From Saprospiraceae bacterium (lineage in GTDB: Bacteria > Bacteroidota > Bacteroidia > Chitinophagales > Saprospiraceae), in assembly GCA_016710265.1 (NCBI GenBank), contig JADJJL010000006.1, positions 1 to 64,000 on the forward strand: a DNA stretch of 64,000 nucleotides, read 5' to 3'. Position numbers and translations under genes: made by a program. Of the stretch, positions 8,491 through 17,317 are shown in pieces (the first letter of the stretch is position 1; each line of letters starts with the position of its first letter). The notes under the pieces were generated by a model. The model did no database searches, was not told the origin of the DNA, and worked only from the letters and a program-made list of their open reading frames with translations.

Positions 8491-8844
8491 TTAATTTAGT
8501 TCGACATATTTTTTAAGCTCTTCCAGATCTATGCCTAAGAGTTTCATTTGTCGTACAGTATCGGGTAGCACTTCTTTGATAAATTCATCTTTTTTGAGTG
8601 CAATGGTTTTAAGGTATACTTCTTCGGATAAGTAAAAACCAATTCCGCGTTTTTGATGGATGATGTTTTCATCCTGCAACCACTGGTAACTTCGCTGCAC
8701 GGTGTTGGGATTCACTTGCACATGCAAGGCCATTTCTCTTACAGAAGGGATCTTGTCCCCATCTGTTAATTTTTTATTGAGCACATCTTCTAATATGACA
8801 TCTGCAATTTGCATATAGATGGGTTGTTGTTTTCTAAAATCCAT
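8491..8844 (-). CDS. GntR-family (YtrA-type) transcriptional regulator
   Basis: 117 aa. A winged helix is at about residues 8-75 (PIYMQIADVILEDVL, KIPSVREMALHVQVNPNTV, RSYQWLQDENII), followed by a very short C-terminal region with no large ligand domain, which is the YtrA subtype. Such regulators normally sit in and repress ABC-transporter operons. Here the gene is third in the operon, 2 bp after the permease. The inverted repeats GTGTATTA-N6-TAATACAC and its relative upstream of the first gene are the obvious candidate operators. The inducing signal is unknown; relatives answer cell-envelope stress. Confidence 0.93.
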   Translation of the reverse strand: MDFRKQQPIYMQIADVILEDVLNKKLTDGDKIPSVREMALHVQVNPNTVQRSYQWLQDENIIHQKRGIGFYLSEEVYLKTIALKKDEFIKEVLPDTVRQMKLLGIDLEELKKYVELN

Positions 8845-8846
8845 GA

Positions 8847-9614
8847 TTATATTTCTTTTTCGCGTAATTTAAATAAAGAGGCAGCCATGACGGTTAAGAA
8901 AATTCCTATGCCAATCAAATACCTGAATAACTTGCTTTGAATTAAATCTTCAAAAGGAAATTTAACTGAGATATGGTTGTCGTTCATTATAAAACCGTCA
9001 AACATATCAAAATAGACCACTCTGACAAAAAGGAAAGTAATTAAACCAATGGTAATGACCAATAAAAATAAGCTAAATGTAGTCTTGATGATGCTGTAAC
9101 TGGGTTTCCAAATGGATCCTAAGATATATATACTTTGGATTAGAATCATCGGAGGCAACATCTCAAGAATCATTGTAAAATCAAGTGGCTGGACGATGAT
9201 ATCCTGAGCGGTAAACAACTGAACGATGGGAGGTGCGATCCATGAGAAAATACTAAAAAAAACTATGTAGGTCAATGGAATGATGATCGCCATCATGGTC
9301 CATTTTGAAACCAATTTTTCCAAAGCACTGGCTGGAATGGAAAGGTAGTTTTGTCGGCTGGGTGTTTTGGCTAATTCGATAAAACACAAACTTCCAAATA
9401 TAATTGCCATGATGGTCAAAGTACTGGCCATACTTTCGGTGTTGTATGGTGAATCTATGCGACTGCTGCTAAATAATTGTAAGATCAAAGTAAGAAACAT
9501 CACACCGATGATGCTCACGTAGACAATGAGCATAGTGTATTTAGTTTGATGCCATTCGCTGATGAGCAAATGCTTGTATCTATTAAATTTAAAAAGAAAA
9601 GTAGATGAAGACAT
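8847..9614 (-). CDS. ABC transporter permease-type membrane protein
   Basis: 255 aa with about six hydrophobic segments (for example MLIVYVSIIGVMFLTLIL, STLTIMAIIFGSLCFIEL, WTMMAIIIPLTYIVFFSIFS, FSLFLLVITIGLITFLFV, YLIGIGIFLTVMAASLF), a topology of ABC-2-type export permeases. It begins 12 bp after the ATPase gene and runs 2 bp into the GntR gene, so the three are almost certainly one transcription unit. The substrate is unknown. The short loop with conserved TPSRQNYLSIPASALEK resembles permeases of YtrBC-like systems. Confidence 0.8.
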   Translation of the reverse strand: MSSSTFLFKFNRYKHLLISEWHQTKYTMLIVYVSIIGVMFLTLILQLFSSSRIDSPYNTESMASTLTIMAIIFGSLCFIELAKTPSRQNYLSIPASALEKLVSKWTMMAIIIPLTYIVFFSIFSWIAPPIVQLFTAQDIIVQPLDFTMILEMLPPMILIQSIYILGSIWKPSYSIIKTTFSLFLLVITIGLITFLFVRVVYFDMFDGFIMNDNHISVKFPFEDLIQSKLFRYLIGIGIFLTVMAASLFKLREKEI

Positions 9615-9626
9615 GGTACTTTGGTT

Positions 9627-10487
9627 TTAAGATTGTTTGATTTGTGATTTGGATTTTTCCAGTATTCCTGTGATCAGGTCTTTTTTCATTAGGATGGCAT
9701 TAAATAGTACTTCAACATCCACATTGGAATGAAGCCCATCTGTGTTTTCGCGGATGCTCAGATAACCGCCGCTGATACGCTCTGAGTAGATCACATTGGC
9801 GGGTTCTGTTATGCTATGATGAACTTCAAAATAAAGCGCATTGGCTATTTCTTCCAGACTGTAATGAAAGATAATTTTACCTTCTTCCAAAATTAAGATT
9901 GGGTCAATTAAGTTGACCATGTCTCTGACCTGGTGAGTGGATATGATGACGATACGGTCATCCAACATGGCTTCGGTAATGAGTTTGCGAAACTGTGATT
10001 TGGAAGGTATGTCCAAACCATTGGTTGGCTCGTCCAGTATGACGATTCTTGCATTGGAAGCCAAGGCAAAACTCAACATGACCTTTTTCTTTTGTCCAAA
10101 AGACAGCTTTTCCATTTTCAAATGTCCCTCGAGACCAAATTCTGTGATCAAGCTAAAAAACTGATCAAAGTCAAAGCCCGGATAAAAAGGGGCATAGGTG
10201 TATAGATAGGCAATGATGGACAGGTCCGGGATGTAAGGTTCTTCTTGAACATAACATACGTCAGCCAACATTTCAGGGTGACGGTCTGTGGCGTCGAAGC
10301 CTAAGACATCAACGGTGCCTTTGGTAGGAAACAGAAAACCATTGATAAGTCTGAGTAGGGTGGTTTTACCAGCGCCATTTTTACCCAGGAGGCCGTAAAT
10401 ATTTCCTGAGCGAAGTTGTAGGTTAAGATCTTCGAATAGGTTTTTGCCTTTCCGGTATCTAAAATCTAGGTTTTGTAAATTGATCAT
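9627..10487 (-). CDS. ABC transporter ATP-binding protein
   Basis: 286 aa. It has a Walker A GKNGAGKTTLLRL (about 36-48), a Q-loop region VCYVQEEPYIPD, a degenerate signature LSFGQKKKVMLSFALASNAR (about 128-147), Walker B IVILDEPTNGLD (about 149-160) and a switch His in ISTHQVRDMVNLID. The C-terminal ~80 residues are an extension common in ABC-2 exporters. It is the first gene of a four-gene operon with permease, GntR regulator and head-GIN protein, with the operator/promoter directly upstream. Confidence 0.95.
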   Translation of the reverse strand: MINLQNLDFRYRKGKNLFEDLNLQLRSGNIYGLLGKNGAGKTTLLRLINGFLFPTKGTVDVLGFDATDRHPEMLADVCYVQEEPYIPDLSIIAYLYTYAPFYPGFDFDQFFSLITEFGLEGHLKMEKLSFGQKKKVMLSFALASNARIVILDEPTNGLDIPSKSQFRKLITEAMLDDRIVIISTHQVRDMVNLIDPILILEEGKIIFHYSLEEIANALYFEVHHSITEPANVIYSERISGGYLSIRENTDGLHSNVDVEVLFNAILMKKDLITGILEKSKSQIKQS

Positions 10488-10501
10488 TTTCTATTGTTTT
10501 A

Positions 10502-10558
10502 GTGTATTACATAACTAATACACCACAAAGATATATGGGTAGTGCGGATATCACCAAA
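10502..10558 (-). promoter_or_regulatory. Promoter and GntR operator of the ABC operon
   Basis: Read on the minus strand there is a TTTG (10558-10555), a 21-nt spacer, and TATCTTTG (10533-10526), matching the Bacteroidota TTTG/TAnnTTTG promoter. Immediately downstream, where transcription should start, lies a perfect palindrome GTGTATTA-cataac-TAATACAC (10502-10523), 15 bp from the ATPase start codon. The position predicts repression by the operon's own GntR protein. Confidence 0.72.
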
Positions 10559-10599
10559 TTTATTTTGAAAAATATTTATAATTTTTATTTCTTAATATG

Positions 10600-10624
10600 T
10601 AATACACAGTAATACAGTGTATTA
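10600..10624. promoter_or_regulatory. Second GntR-type operator
   Basis: TAATACAC (10600-10607) and GTGTATTA (10617-10624) repeat the half-sites of the 10502-10523 palindrome in the opposite arrangement. An internal TAATAC-agt-GTATTA (10610-10624) is also symmetric. It lies about 70-100 bp upstream of the proximal operator, so looping or cooperative repression is possible. Confidence 0.6.
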
Positions 10625-10839
10625 AAATTAAAAAAATTTTACCTGGTAGAAACTTTATTTTCTAGAAATTGGAAATTAATAATGTAAACAATGCATAGAG
10701 AAATAAGGAGAGTTCTACCTAAATCAGGCAGTTTGGCAAACTTCGGAACTATTTTTGTCCTATTCTATTACTAGCTATAGAATGACTTCTCCTTGTAGTA
10801 TGCTATGAAGCCATTTGATCAATAAATTTGAATTAACCG
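10625..10839. other. Upstream region of truncated haemoglobin
   Basis: The rest of the 352-bp divergent spacer. A TATTTTTG at 10750-10757 fits a -7 box reading towards the haemoglobin gene, but the expected upstream TTTG is mis-spaced (14 nt). I see no other structure. Confidence 0.4.
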
Positions 10840-11217
10840 ATGATACAAACCGATATTTCCACCAAAGAAGACATCCAAACCTTGGTAGATACCTTTTATG
10901 ATAAGGCTAAAACGCATCCATTGTTAGGTCCTATTTTCAATAAAATAATAGGAGATCATTGGGATCAACATCTCCCAAAAATGTATTCGTTTTGGGCGAG
11001 TATACTTCTTGGAGAGCAATCTTATCAAGGAAATCCAATGATCAAACACATTGAGTTGAGCAAAAAAGTGCAACTGACCGAAAAAGAATTTGACGCCTGG
11101 TTGCTTTTATTCTCTACGACCGTAGATGAATTATTTATAGGTGAAAAAGCGAATGAAGCTAAATTAAGAGCGAATGGGATCGCGGGACTTATGCTGAATA
11201 AGATTCAGAGTTCTTAG
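10840..11217 (+). CDS. Group III truncated haemoglobin
   Basis: 125 aa, the usual length. It has the short 2-on-2 globin pattern of group III: TLVDTFYDKAKTHPLLGPIF, then HLPKMYSFWASILLGEQSYQGNPMIKHIEL as consecutive blocks, with the proximal His in KHIEL (about residue 70), and KEFDAWLLLFSTTVDELF. These bind O2, NO or related ligands, and roles in redox or microaerobic stress are proposed. It is a single gene, divergent from the GntR/ABC operon across a shared 352-bp spacer, so one operator could influence both. Confidence 0.93.
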   Translation: MIQTDISTKEDIQTLVDTFYDKAKTHPLLGPIFNKIIGDHWDQHLPKMYSFWASILLGEQSYQGNPMIKHIELSKKVQLTEKEFDAWLLLFSTTVDELFIGEKANEAKLRANGIAGLMLNKIQSS

Positions 11218-11223
11218 TTTTGA

Positions 11224-11457
11224 GTGCTAAGTTTTGAGTTTATAGTTTTAAGTGCTAAGTTTTAAGTTTTGAGTTTTAAGTGCTAAGTTTTGAGTTTATA
11301 GTTTTAAGTGCTAAGTTTTAAGTTTTTTTGGAGAGAACTTAGACGAAGACTTAGACATTGACTAAGACTTAGACGAAAAACTTTTTGCGAGATTAACTAA
11401 TGTTCTAAATTAATTCCCCAATTCTTCAATCCTCAATTCCCCAATTCTTCAATCCTC
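11224..11457. repeat. Composite intergenic repeat (56-bp and 23-bp tandem units)
   Basis: From 11224 a 56-bp unit beginning GTGCTAAGTTTTGAGTTTAT repeats at 11280 for nearly two copies. After a stretch rich in ACTTAGACGAAGACTTAGAC there is a perfect 23-bp tandem duplication (11412-11434, 11435-11457; starts AATTCCCCAATTC). Related wording recurs at 21411-21490 and about 22391, so this is a dispersed non-coding family. Confidence 0.8.
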
Positions 11458-11489
11458 TAATTGACTAATTCTCTAATTTACTAATTGTA

Positions 11490-13274
11490 TTAAAAAACCG
11501 GTTTTACCGGAAGCAACATCTGTGCACCTTTAGAAGATCTGATTTTTTTCCAATCTTTTATATAAGGGTAATATTCACCCAGATTTTCGCGAAGAATGGC
11601 TTCTTTGATCGATTCACTGATTTCATCTTTACCCTGCAATTGATCCATGATTTTTTGAATAGGATCTTTTTGTCGTGGATATTCTTCAGTTCTATAATGC
11701 TCTACAGAAGCGAGAGATGCAGCCGCATTGATGGCATCATTTAATTCTCCGATGCTACTAACCAGACCCAATTCTTTGGCCTTTCTTCCGGACCAAATTC
11801 TTCCACGTGCAATTTCATGAACTTCATCACGGGTCATGGATCTACCTTTGGAAACTACACCCAGGAAGGTTTCGTAGACCTGATCTATATTGGCTTGAAT
11901 GATCGAAGCTTCTGTGGCTCCCCACGCAAAACTGGTATTAAATTTAGAAGCCATCGGTCCTGTTCCAACGGTATCCATATCTATTCCCAATTTTTCTCCC
12001 ATCATTTCTTTAACATTGGGAATCATGGCAAATACCCCAATAGAGCCCGTCAGCGTATGCGGACTTGCAAAGATGCTATCTGCATGACAGGCTATGTAAT
12101 AACCACCACTTGCAGCGTAATCACCCATACTGACCACCACAGGTTTTCCTTCTGTGCGCAATTGATCGATCTCATGAAGAATTTCGTCCGACATGATGGC
12201 GCTTCCTCCACCAGAGTTTACCCTGAGGACCACTGCTTTGATATTTTTATTTTCACGAATGTCCTGGAAGATTTTTAAATATTTCCTTCCGATTTCTCCT
12301 TCCTGACCTTTAGCATCGGTGATATTTCCTTCTGCGAAGACGATTGCAATTCTACTTTTACTGTTGTAATCCTGATCCAATTTTCCATTGACATGGAAAT
12401 AATCCTGAATGGAAACAAACTCCGTTTTTGAGTCAGCCGCCAAACCAGCCTTTTCTTTTAATGCATTGATGGCATCGATTTCATAATTAAGTCCATCGAC
12501 AATTTTCAATTCTTTTGCTTTATTTGGAGAGTGCGCTTTAAATTCAGCAAAAATGGCTTTTAAATCAGTAGAAGACATATTGCGGCTCAAAGCGATTTGG
12601 TCCGAATAAATATCGAGTTGTTCGTTGAGGTATTCTGAAATTTGCAATCTATTTTCAGGACTCATTTTGGCAAGTCTGAAAGGTTCTGTCGCGGATTTAA
12701 ATTCGCCGGCATAGTAGATATTAAAAGATAGCCCAATCTTTTCCATCATTTCTTTAAAAAATGGAATGGAAGCTCCAAAACCTCTTAAGTCCACAAATCC
12801 CAATGGATGCAGCATGACTTGGTCTGCGGTGGAAAGCAAGAAATAATTTTTATGGTCTAAGAAAAGAGTAAAAGCATAAATCGGTTTACCCGCTTCTTTA
12901 AATTCAAGTAAGGCGTCACGGATGATTTTTAAAGTAGCGTATCCGTGTTGGAAAGTTTGTCCGGTCAAATAGATCCCTTTGATTTTAGAATCTTTTGCTG
13001 CATTGCGTATGCTTTGTGCCAAATCATGAACACCGATGGTCTGTTCATTTTTAAAACTAAAACCCGCCATCTGGGTGTTGTTTGTTTGCTCGGGTAATAC
13101 TTCCGGTATCGCAATTTTAAGAATACTGGATTCTGCGATATGGATGGATTTTCCTCCTTCCATTCCTTTAGAAGCAAGGCTTGCACCAATGCCCATTAAA
13201 ATAAAGAATAAGACGACCAAAGCGATCAAGGTGCCTAAGCACGATGCAAAAAGGGTTTTGAAAAATTGAGTCAT
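11490..13274 (-). CDS. sppA: Signal peptide peptidase SppA, 67-kDa type
   Basis: 594 aa, the long two-domain form. There is an N-terminal membrane anchor (LIALVVLFFILMGIGASLAS) and two S49 repeats. The catalytic Lys is in the N-terminal half (AGEFKSATEPF, about residue 193) and the nucleophile Ser in the C-terminal half (GDYAASGGYYIACHADSIF, about 390). NSGGGSA and GSIGVFA are also conserved. It degrades cleaved signal peptides in the inner membrane. It is followed 3' by the repeat spacer and preceded 6 bp upstream by the deoxynucleoside kinase gene, so it is probably the last gene of that operon. Confidence 0.95.
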   Translation of the reverse strand: MTQFFKTLFASCLGTLIALVVLFFILMGIGASLASKGMEGGKSIHIAESSILKIAIPEVLPEQTNNTQMAGFSFKNEQTIGVHDLAQSIRNAAKDSKIKGIYLTGQTFQHGYATLKIIRDALLEFKEAGKPIYAFTLFLDHKNYFLLSTADQVMLHPLGFVDLRGFGASIPFFKEMMEKIGLSFNIYYAGEFKSATEPFRLAKMSPENRLQISEYLNEQLDIYSDQIALSRNMSSTDLKAIFAEFKAHSPNKAKELKIVDGLNYEIDAINALKEKAGLAADSKTEFVSIQDYFHVNGKLDQDYNSKSRIAIVFAEGNITDAKGQEGEIGRKYLKIFQDIRENKNIKAVVLRVNSGGGSAIMSDEILHEIDQLRTEGKPVVVSMGDYAASGGYYIACHADSIFASPHTLTGSIGVFAMIPNVKEMMGEKLGIDMDTVGTGPMASKFNTSFAWGATEASIIQANIDQVYETFLGVVSKGRSMTRDEVHEIARGRIWSGRKAKELGLVSSIGELNDAINAAASLASVEHYRTEEYPRQKDPIQKIMDQLQGKDEISESIKEAILRENLGEYYPYIKDWKKIRSSKGAQMLLPVKPVF

Positions 13275-13280
13275 ATAATT

Positions 13281-13931
13281 TTAAAATAAGATTCTTAAAT
13301 GATGAAGTCCGGGTTGATATTTTTGCCGTAAGGCTTTTTTTATTTCTTCGAAGTGAAGTTTATTGCCGATAAAGTCAATATGTTCAGCATCTAACACTAA
13401 AACTGGTAAAACTGTTTGAGATTTAAAAAAATCGAAATAAGAATTTTGTACTCTTTCCAGATAATTGTCTTCGATTTTCATCTCATAAGGCCTGGCTCTG
13501 TCGAATATATGTTTTTTGACTTTGTCCACAGGTCTGTGTAAATACAGGATCAGATCTGGTTTTGGGATGCTGTGGTTCATGGATTGATAAATCCTCTGGA
13601 ACAAGGCAAATTCCGTTTCTGCAAGGTTGTGACTGGCAAACAGCAAGCTTTTCACCAAAGAATAATCCGCCAATGAAAAATCTGAAAACAGGTCCTCGTT
13701 TAAGATGGTCGCTTGAAGTTGTTTATGTCTTTCTGCTAAAAAAAATAGCTCTGTAGGGAGCGCATATCTGCCTGGATCTTTGTAAAAATATTCCAAAAAA
13801 GGATTTTCAGCAAATTCCTCTAATATTAATCTGCAAGCCAAATCTTTTGAAAGCATACTGGCCAAGGTAGTTTTACCAGCACCAATATTTCCTTCTATAC
13901 AAATATAGTTATATGGTATTTTATTTTTCAT
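13281..13931 (-). CDS. Deoxynucleoside kinase (deoxyadenosine/deoxyguanosine type)
   Basis: 216 aa. P-loop EGNIGAGKTTLASML (about 12-26), EEFAENPFLEYFY, the substrate-site region SDFSLADYSLVKSLLF, and the lid/Arg motif YLHRPVDKVKKHIFDRARPYE. This is the dNK/dGK-type kinase fold, phosphorylating deoxynucleosides for salvage. It overlaps the folK gene by 11 bp, which indicates translational coupling. Exact base preference cannot be read from the sequence. Confidence 0.92.
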   Translation of the reverse strand: MKNKIPYNYICIEGNIGAGKTTLASMLSKDLACRLILEEFAENPFLEYFYKDPGRYALPTELFFLAERHKQLQATILNEDLFSDFSLADYSLVKSLLFASHNLAETEFALFQRIYQSMNHSIPKPDLILYLHRPVDKVKKHIFDRARPYEMKIEDNYLERVQNSYFDFFKSQTVLPVLVLDAEHIDFIGNKLHFEEIKKALRQKYQPGLHHLRILF

Positions 13932-14421
13932 TTAGTTTGATGACTTCCAGTCGGTCTTCACATTCAAAAAATAGTTCTTCGATCGATTTATGCAAAGTTG
14001 GATGTTGGACTTCTCCTGCAATTTCCATCAAAGGAATTAGCGCAAAATTTCGAAGGTGTAATCGCGGATGTGGAATTTGAAGATCAGTTTCTTCTATTTG
14101 TTCATCACCACAAAGCAATAAGTCTATGTCGATTCTTCTGGCTGCATTTTTTACAGTTCTAATTCTTCCAAGTTCTTCTTCAATTTCCAAACTCAATTGA
14201 AGTAATTTATGAGGTGGCTTTGAACTTTCTATGGATACGGCAATGTTTAGGAATTTTTTTTGAGAGGTATCGCCCCAGGCTGCGGTCTCATACAGCGCTG
14301 ATTTTTTCTTAATTTTGGCAATGCGTTCTTCCATTAATTGGATCGCTTTTCCAATCCAGGCTTTACGATCACCCATATTAGAGCCCAATAAAAAGAAAGC
14401 AGTTCTTTTCTTATTCTGCAT
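13921..14421 (-). CDS. folK: 6-hydroxymethyl-7,8-dihydropterin pyrophosphokinase
   Basis: About 166 aa from the ATG at 14421, which overlaps the stop of the upstream peptidase gene by one base (TAATG); a TTG at 14427 is less likely. It shows LLGSNMGDRKAWI at the N-terminus, the substrate loop, and the HPPK signature RRIDIDLLLCGDEQI followed by PHPRLHLRNFALIPLMEI. It makes the pyrophosphorylated pterin for folate synthesis. It overlaps the downstream kinase gene by 11 bp. Confidence 0.95.
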   Translation of the reverse strand: MQNKKRTAFFLLGSNMGDRKAWIGKAIQLMEERIAKIKKKSALYETAAWGDTSQKKFLNIAVSIESSKPPHKLLQLSLEIEEELGRIRTVKNAARRIDIDLLLCGDEQIEETDLQIPHPRLHLRNFALIPLMEIAGEVQHPTLHKSIEELFFECEDRLEVIKLNEK

Positions 14422-15944
14422 TACCAAATAAATTTAAAAGTCTTCTGGCTTAAGGTATTTCGAATGCTTAAGAAATACATTGATTTCGGAGAATTATTTT
14501 CCCATTGGATATTTTGACCGCTGGTCAGTTTAGCAGATTTTACCAAATGCCCGGCCAGATCATAACATTCCAGAATTAGATTTTCAGAGCCAGGATTTGA
14601 TTGAATGAAAAGCACATCATTTTGTAAACTGATTTGAGGAATGCTCAAGGAGTGATTGGATGTACTTGTGCCAATATTTACCTCTAAGGTGGTGGCAGCA
14701 GCGTGTTCGATCTCTGCAAGTTCGACCATGGCTGCAATACTGGCTTTAATCACCTGAGTCATAAAATCCATATTGAGATGATGAATGGAATCACGCACAG
14801 TATGGTAATTTTTATTTCTAAAGTTCGCGCCATCGGTGATCATCAATGCTGGAATGTTGCGATCCCAAAATCCTGCGTGGTCGGATCTTCTCAAATCAGG
14901 CGCAAGCAATCCAGTGCCTGGCACTTCCAATGAAATGACTTTTAATCCAGATAAATATTGTGTAGCAGCATTGGCAAAAACTTTAACCAGTGCTGAAGAA
15001 TTGACATTGCCAACATTGGTGATAAAATCTCCACGTCTTTGATTTGCGATGACTTGGTTGTAAGCATCCGGAAACAAAACATTAAAACCAGTGGGTAAGT
15101 CCTGCGTATTAATTTGATCTGAATAATATCCAATCATTTCAAAGTTGAGACAATTTTGAATTTGATCGTTTGGATTTAACTGATTGACCAAATACAATTG
15201 AGAGCCAATTAGGCCAGCTTCCTCAAGATCAAAAAACAAATACCGAATGGTTTTATTCGAAGAATAAGGAGCCAAAATTCTCATGGCTTCCATTACTCCC
15301 ACGACTCCGGAGCCATTGTCATCCGCTCCGGGCGACTGTCCGGCAGAATCATAGTGCGCGTCGATGATTTGGACTTTCTCTGGACTTTCACAACCCCATT
15401 GAGTGGACTCTAAATTAACCACAAAGCCTTGCGGAATTCTGGCTTCGATGCGTTTTGAAGATAAAAAACGTGAGGAATAATCCTGTAGAAAATTTCTTGT
15501 TTTTTTCAAAAATAATGAATCTGTAGTTGCATTTCTTTTTCCTTGGATCAAGCTTAAGTTATGAAATATCGAGTCCTTACTTACATTGGACAAGAGTGCT
15601 GCAACATCCAAGGGTGCTCCATCGTGTGCCGAAAGATGGACCAATATTTGTGAGGGTAGCAAAGAAGGATCGTCAAAATAAATTTTAACAGATTTATTCG
15701 GACCGAGACTAATTCCAGGACCAATATCGCCTTCTGTATTTTTAATTACAATTGGTTTTCTGGTGAGTTGGTCAAAGACCATACATTTTATTTCAATGGT
15801 ACTTTCTTCCTGATCTTCCAGATCATAATAAACCGTCAGAATTCCATTTTTAAATTCTGCATAACATTGTTCCAGAACTGGAATTTGATTGGCAAAAAGA
15901 AAATAGTTGGAAAGTAGAAAGATAGAAGTCAAAATAGTCTTCAT
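14421..15944 (-). CDS. Secreted M28-family metallopeptidase with T9SS type A sorting domain
   Basis: 507 aa. Signal peptide ILTSIFLLSNYFLFA. The peptidase domain (about 150-410) carries the M28 zinc ligands: DAHYDSAGQSPGADDNGSG (His and bridging Asp, about 195-213), DLEEAGLIGSQLY (catalytic Glu and ligand Glu), SDHAGFWDRNIPALM, and NYHTVRDS with the final His. The last ~75 residues (SNPGSENLILECYDLAGHLV ... KTFKFIW) are a T9SS type A tail. It is probably an exported aminopeptidase or carboxypeptidase for peptide scavenging, oddly placed between rRNA-methyltransferase and folate genes, and coupled to folK by a TAATG overlap. Confidence 0.92.
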   Translation of the reverse strand: MKTILTSIFLLSNYFLFANQIPVLEQCYAEFKNGILTVYYDLEDQEESTIEIKCMVFDQLTRKPIVIKNTEGDIGPGISLGPNKSVKIYFDDPSLLPSQILVHLSAHDGAPLDVAALLSNVSKDSIFHNLSLIQGKRNATTDSLFLKKTRNFLQDYSSRFLSSKRIEARIPQGFVVNLESTQWGCESPEKVQIIDAHYDSAGQSPGADDNGSGVVGVMEAMRILAPYSSNKTIRYLFFDLEEAGLIGSQLYLVNQLNPNDQIQNCLNFEMIGYYSDQINTQDLPTGFNVLFPDAYNQVIANQRRGDFITNVGNVNSSALVKVFANAATQYLSGLKVISLEVPGTGLLAPDLRRSDHAGFWDRNIPALMITDGANFRNKNYHTVRDSIHHLNMDFMTQVIKASIAAMVELAEIEHAAATTLEVNIGTSTSNHSLSIPQISLQNDVLFIQSNPGSENLILECYDLAGHLVKSAKLTSGQNIQWENNSPKSMYFLSIRNTLSQKTFKFIW

Positions 15945-15955
15945 GGCCAGAATTT

Positions 15956-17317
15956 TTATAGGTTGCGAATTCTTAATTCCTTGGGGTAATAATTTTTAAT
16001 GATTTGCTCATTTAGCTTTATCCAGCCCAAAGTTACATCTTTAAAATGGACCATCAGCCATTTCGTATTAATATTTTTTGAGTTTTCTAAGTCGTTAGAA
16101 ATCAATCCTCTGAGATAGTCCAGGGCTTGATTTTTTTCAAAAAGCAGATAGGGAATTTGTTCTTTTGTTTCGATGCTCATGCAGAGGGCATGGTGTGGCA
16201 CCCAGTCTTTTCCCTTGAGTGTGGCTATGGGAATACCCGCGTGAATGATGGGAATTTTGCTGCGTTGGATCAAATCAAAATAGGGAAACAAACTTTTGGG
16301 AAAAGCAAAATATTGTGTTGATTTCTGAAAGTAATGATAGTTTTCTGGATTTGATAAATACGAAATAGCGGGTTCAGGAATTTGTTTCTCCAGTTGGATT
16401 TGGAATTTATCGGATTGCTTGTTGGAAGGCTGAGGAGTGGATAATTTTCTAATTAAAATAAAACTAAATCCTTCTCCTTGCATTCGGGATGGAAGACATC
16501 GATAACAATGAATTCCATTTTTAAAAGTATGTAAAATGTGGATATCATCATGGAATGAAAGTTGAATATTCTCAATTTCATCTGAATTCATGATGGTTAG
16601 TATGCTGCCTTCATTTTCAAGATCGTTGAAGGTGCAGGTAGAATAAAGAAGATATCCTCCGGGAGCGAGAAGTTGGACAGCGGTCTGAAGAATATTCTTT
16701 TGTAAAGAATGGCAGCGATGGACTTTTTGTGGATTCCATTGTTGCAACGCATCCGGTTCTTTTCTAAACATGCCTTCTCCACTGCATGGAGCGTCCGCCA
16801 AAATAAAATCATATTGCAATCCGGTATCTATAAATTTTTCCGGATTTCCAGTGGTAACAACTGTATTGGGGTATCCCCATTTTTGGATATTTTGTCGCAG
16901 TACTTCAGCCCTGGATGGTATGGTTTCGTGGCAATGAATCAATGAATTTTTACTAAAAACATCACACAACAAAGTCGATTTTCCACCTGGTGCAGCGCAC
17001 AAATCAAGAACTTTGCAAATAGTAGGAAGTTCGATTTGTCGAATCACTTCTCCAATCATCATGGACGAAGATTCTTGCACATAATAATGCCCAGCATGAA
17101 AATAAGGATCGAGTGTGAATTGAATTCTTTCAGACAAATAATACCCATTGGAACACCATGGAATTTGTTGCTGTAAATTCAATTTATGGCTCGATTTTAT
17201 GGGATGGATCCGTATACTGACGGGAGGTTTGTATTCCAATGCTTCGAGTAGGGCATCCGATTCTTCGCCAATGGCATCTTTCAATAAAATTTCAAATCCT
17301 TCGGGTATTTGGATCAT
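15956..17317 (-). CDS. RsmF-like rRNA (cytosine-C5) methyltransferase, NOL1/NOP2/Sun family
   Basis: 453 aa. SAM-binding motif LDLCAAPGGKSTLL (about 104-117), motif IV ADAPCSGEGMFRKEPDA (about 173-189) and motif VI YSTCTFNDLENE (about 224-235) provide the two Cys residues of the m5C mechanism. The C-terminal ~150 residues resemble the RNA-binding (PUA-like) tail of RsmF. The target is probably 16S rRNA. Its start ATG overlaps the UbiD stop (ATGA), so the two are translationally coupled. Confidence 0.92.
   Translation of the reverse strand: MIQIPEGFEILLKDAIGEESDALLEALEYKPPVSIRIHPIKSSHKLNLQQQIPWCSNGYYLSERIQFTLDPYFHAGHYYVQESSSMMIGEVIRQIELPTICKVLDLCAAPGGKSTLLCDVFSKNSLIHCHETIPSRAEVLRQNIQKWGYPNTVVTTGNPEKFIDTGLQYDFILADAPCSGEGMFRKEPDALQQWNPQKVHRCHSLQKNILQTAVQLLAPGGYLLYSTCTFNDLENEGSILTIMNSDEIENIQLSFHDDIHILHTFKNGIHCYRCLPSRMQGEGFSFILIRKLSTPQPSNKQSDKFQIQLEKQIPEPAISYLSNPENYHYFQKSTQYFAFPKSLFPYFDLIQRSKIPIIHAGIPIATLKGKDWVPHHALCMSIETKEQIPYLLFEKNQALDYLRGLISNDLENSKNINTKWLMVHFKDVTLGWIKLNEQIIKNYYPKELRIRNL

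Noticed and set aside
11224..11457. Tandem repeats considered as a CRISPR array
   Set aside because: Units are contiguous or overlapping with no unique spacers of constant length, and no cas genes are present.
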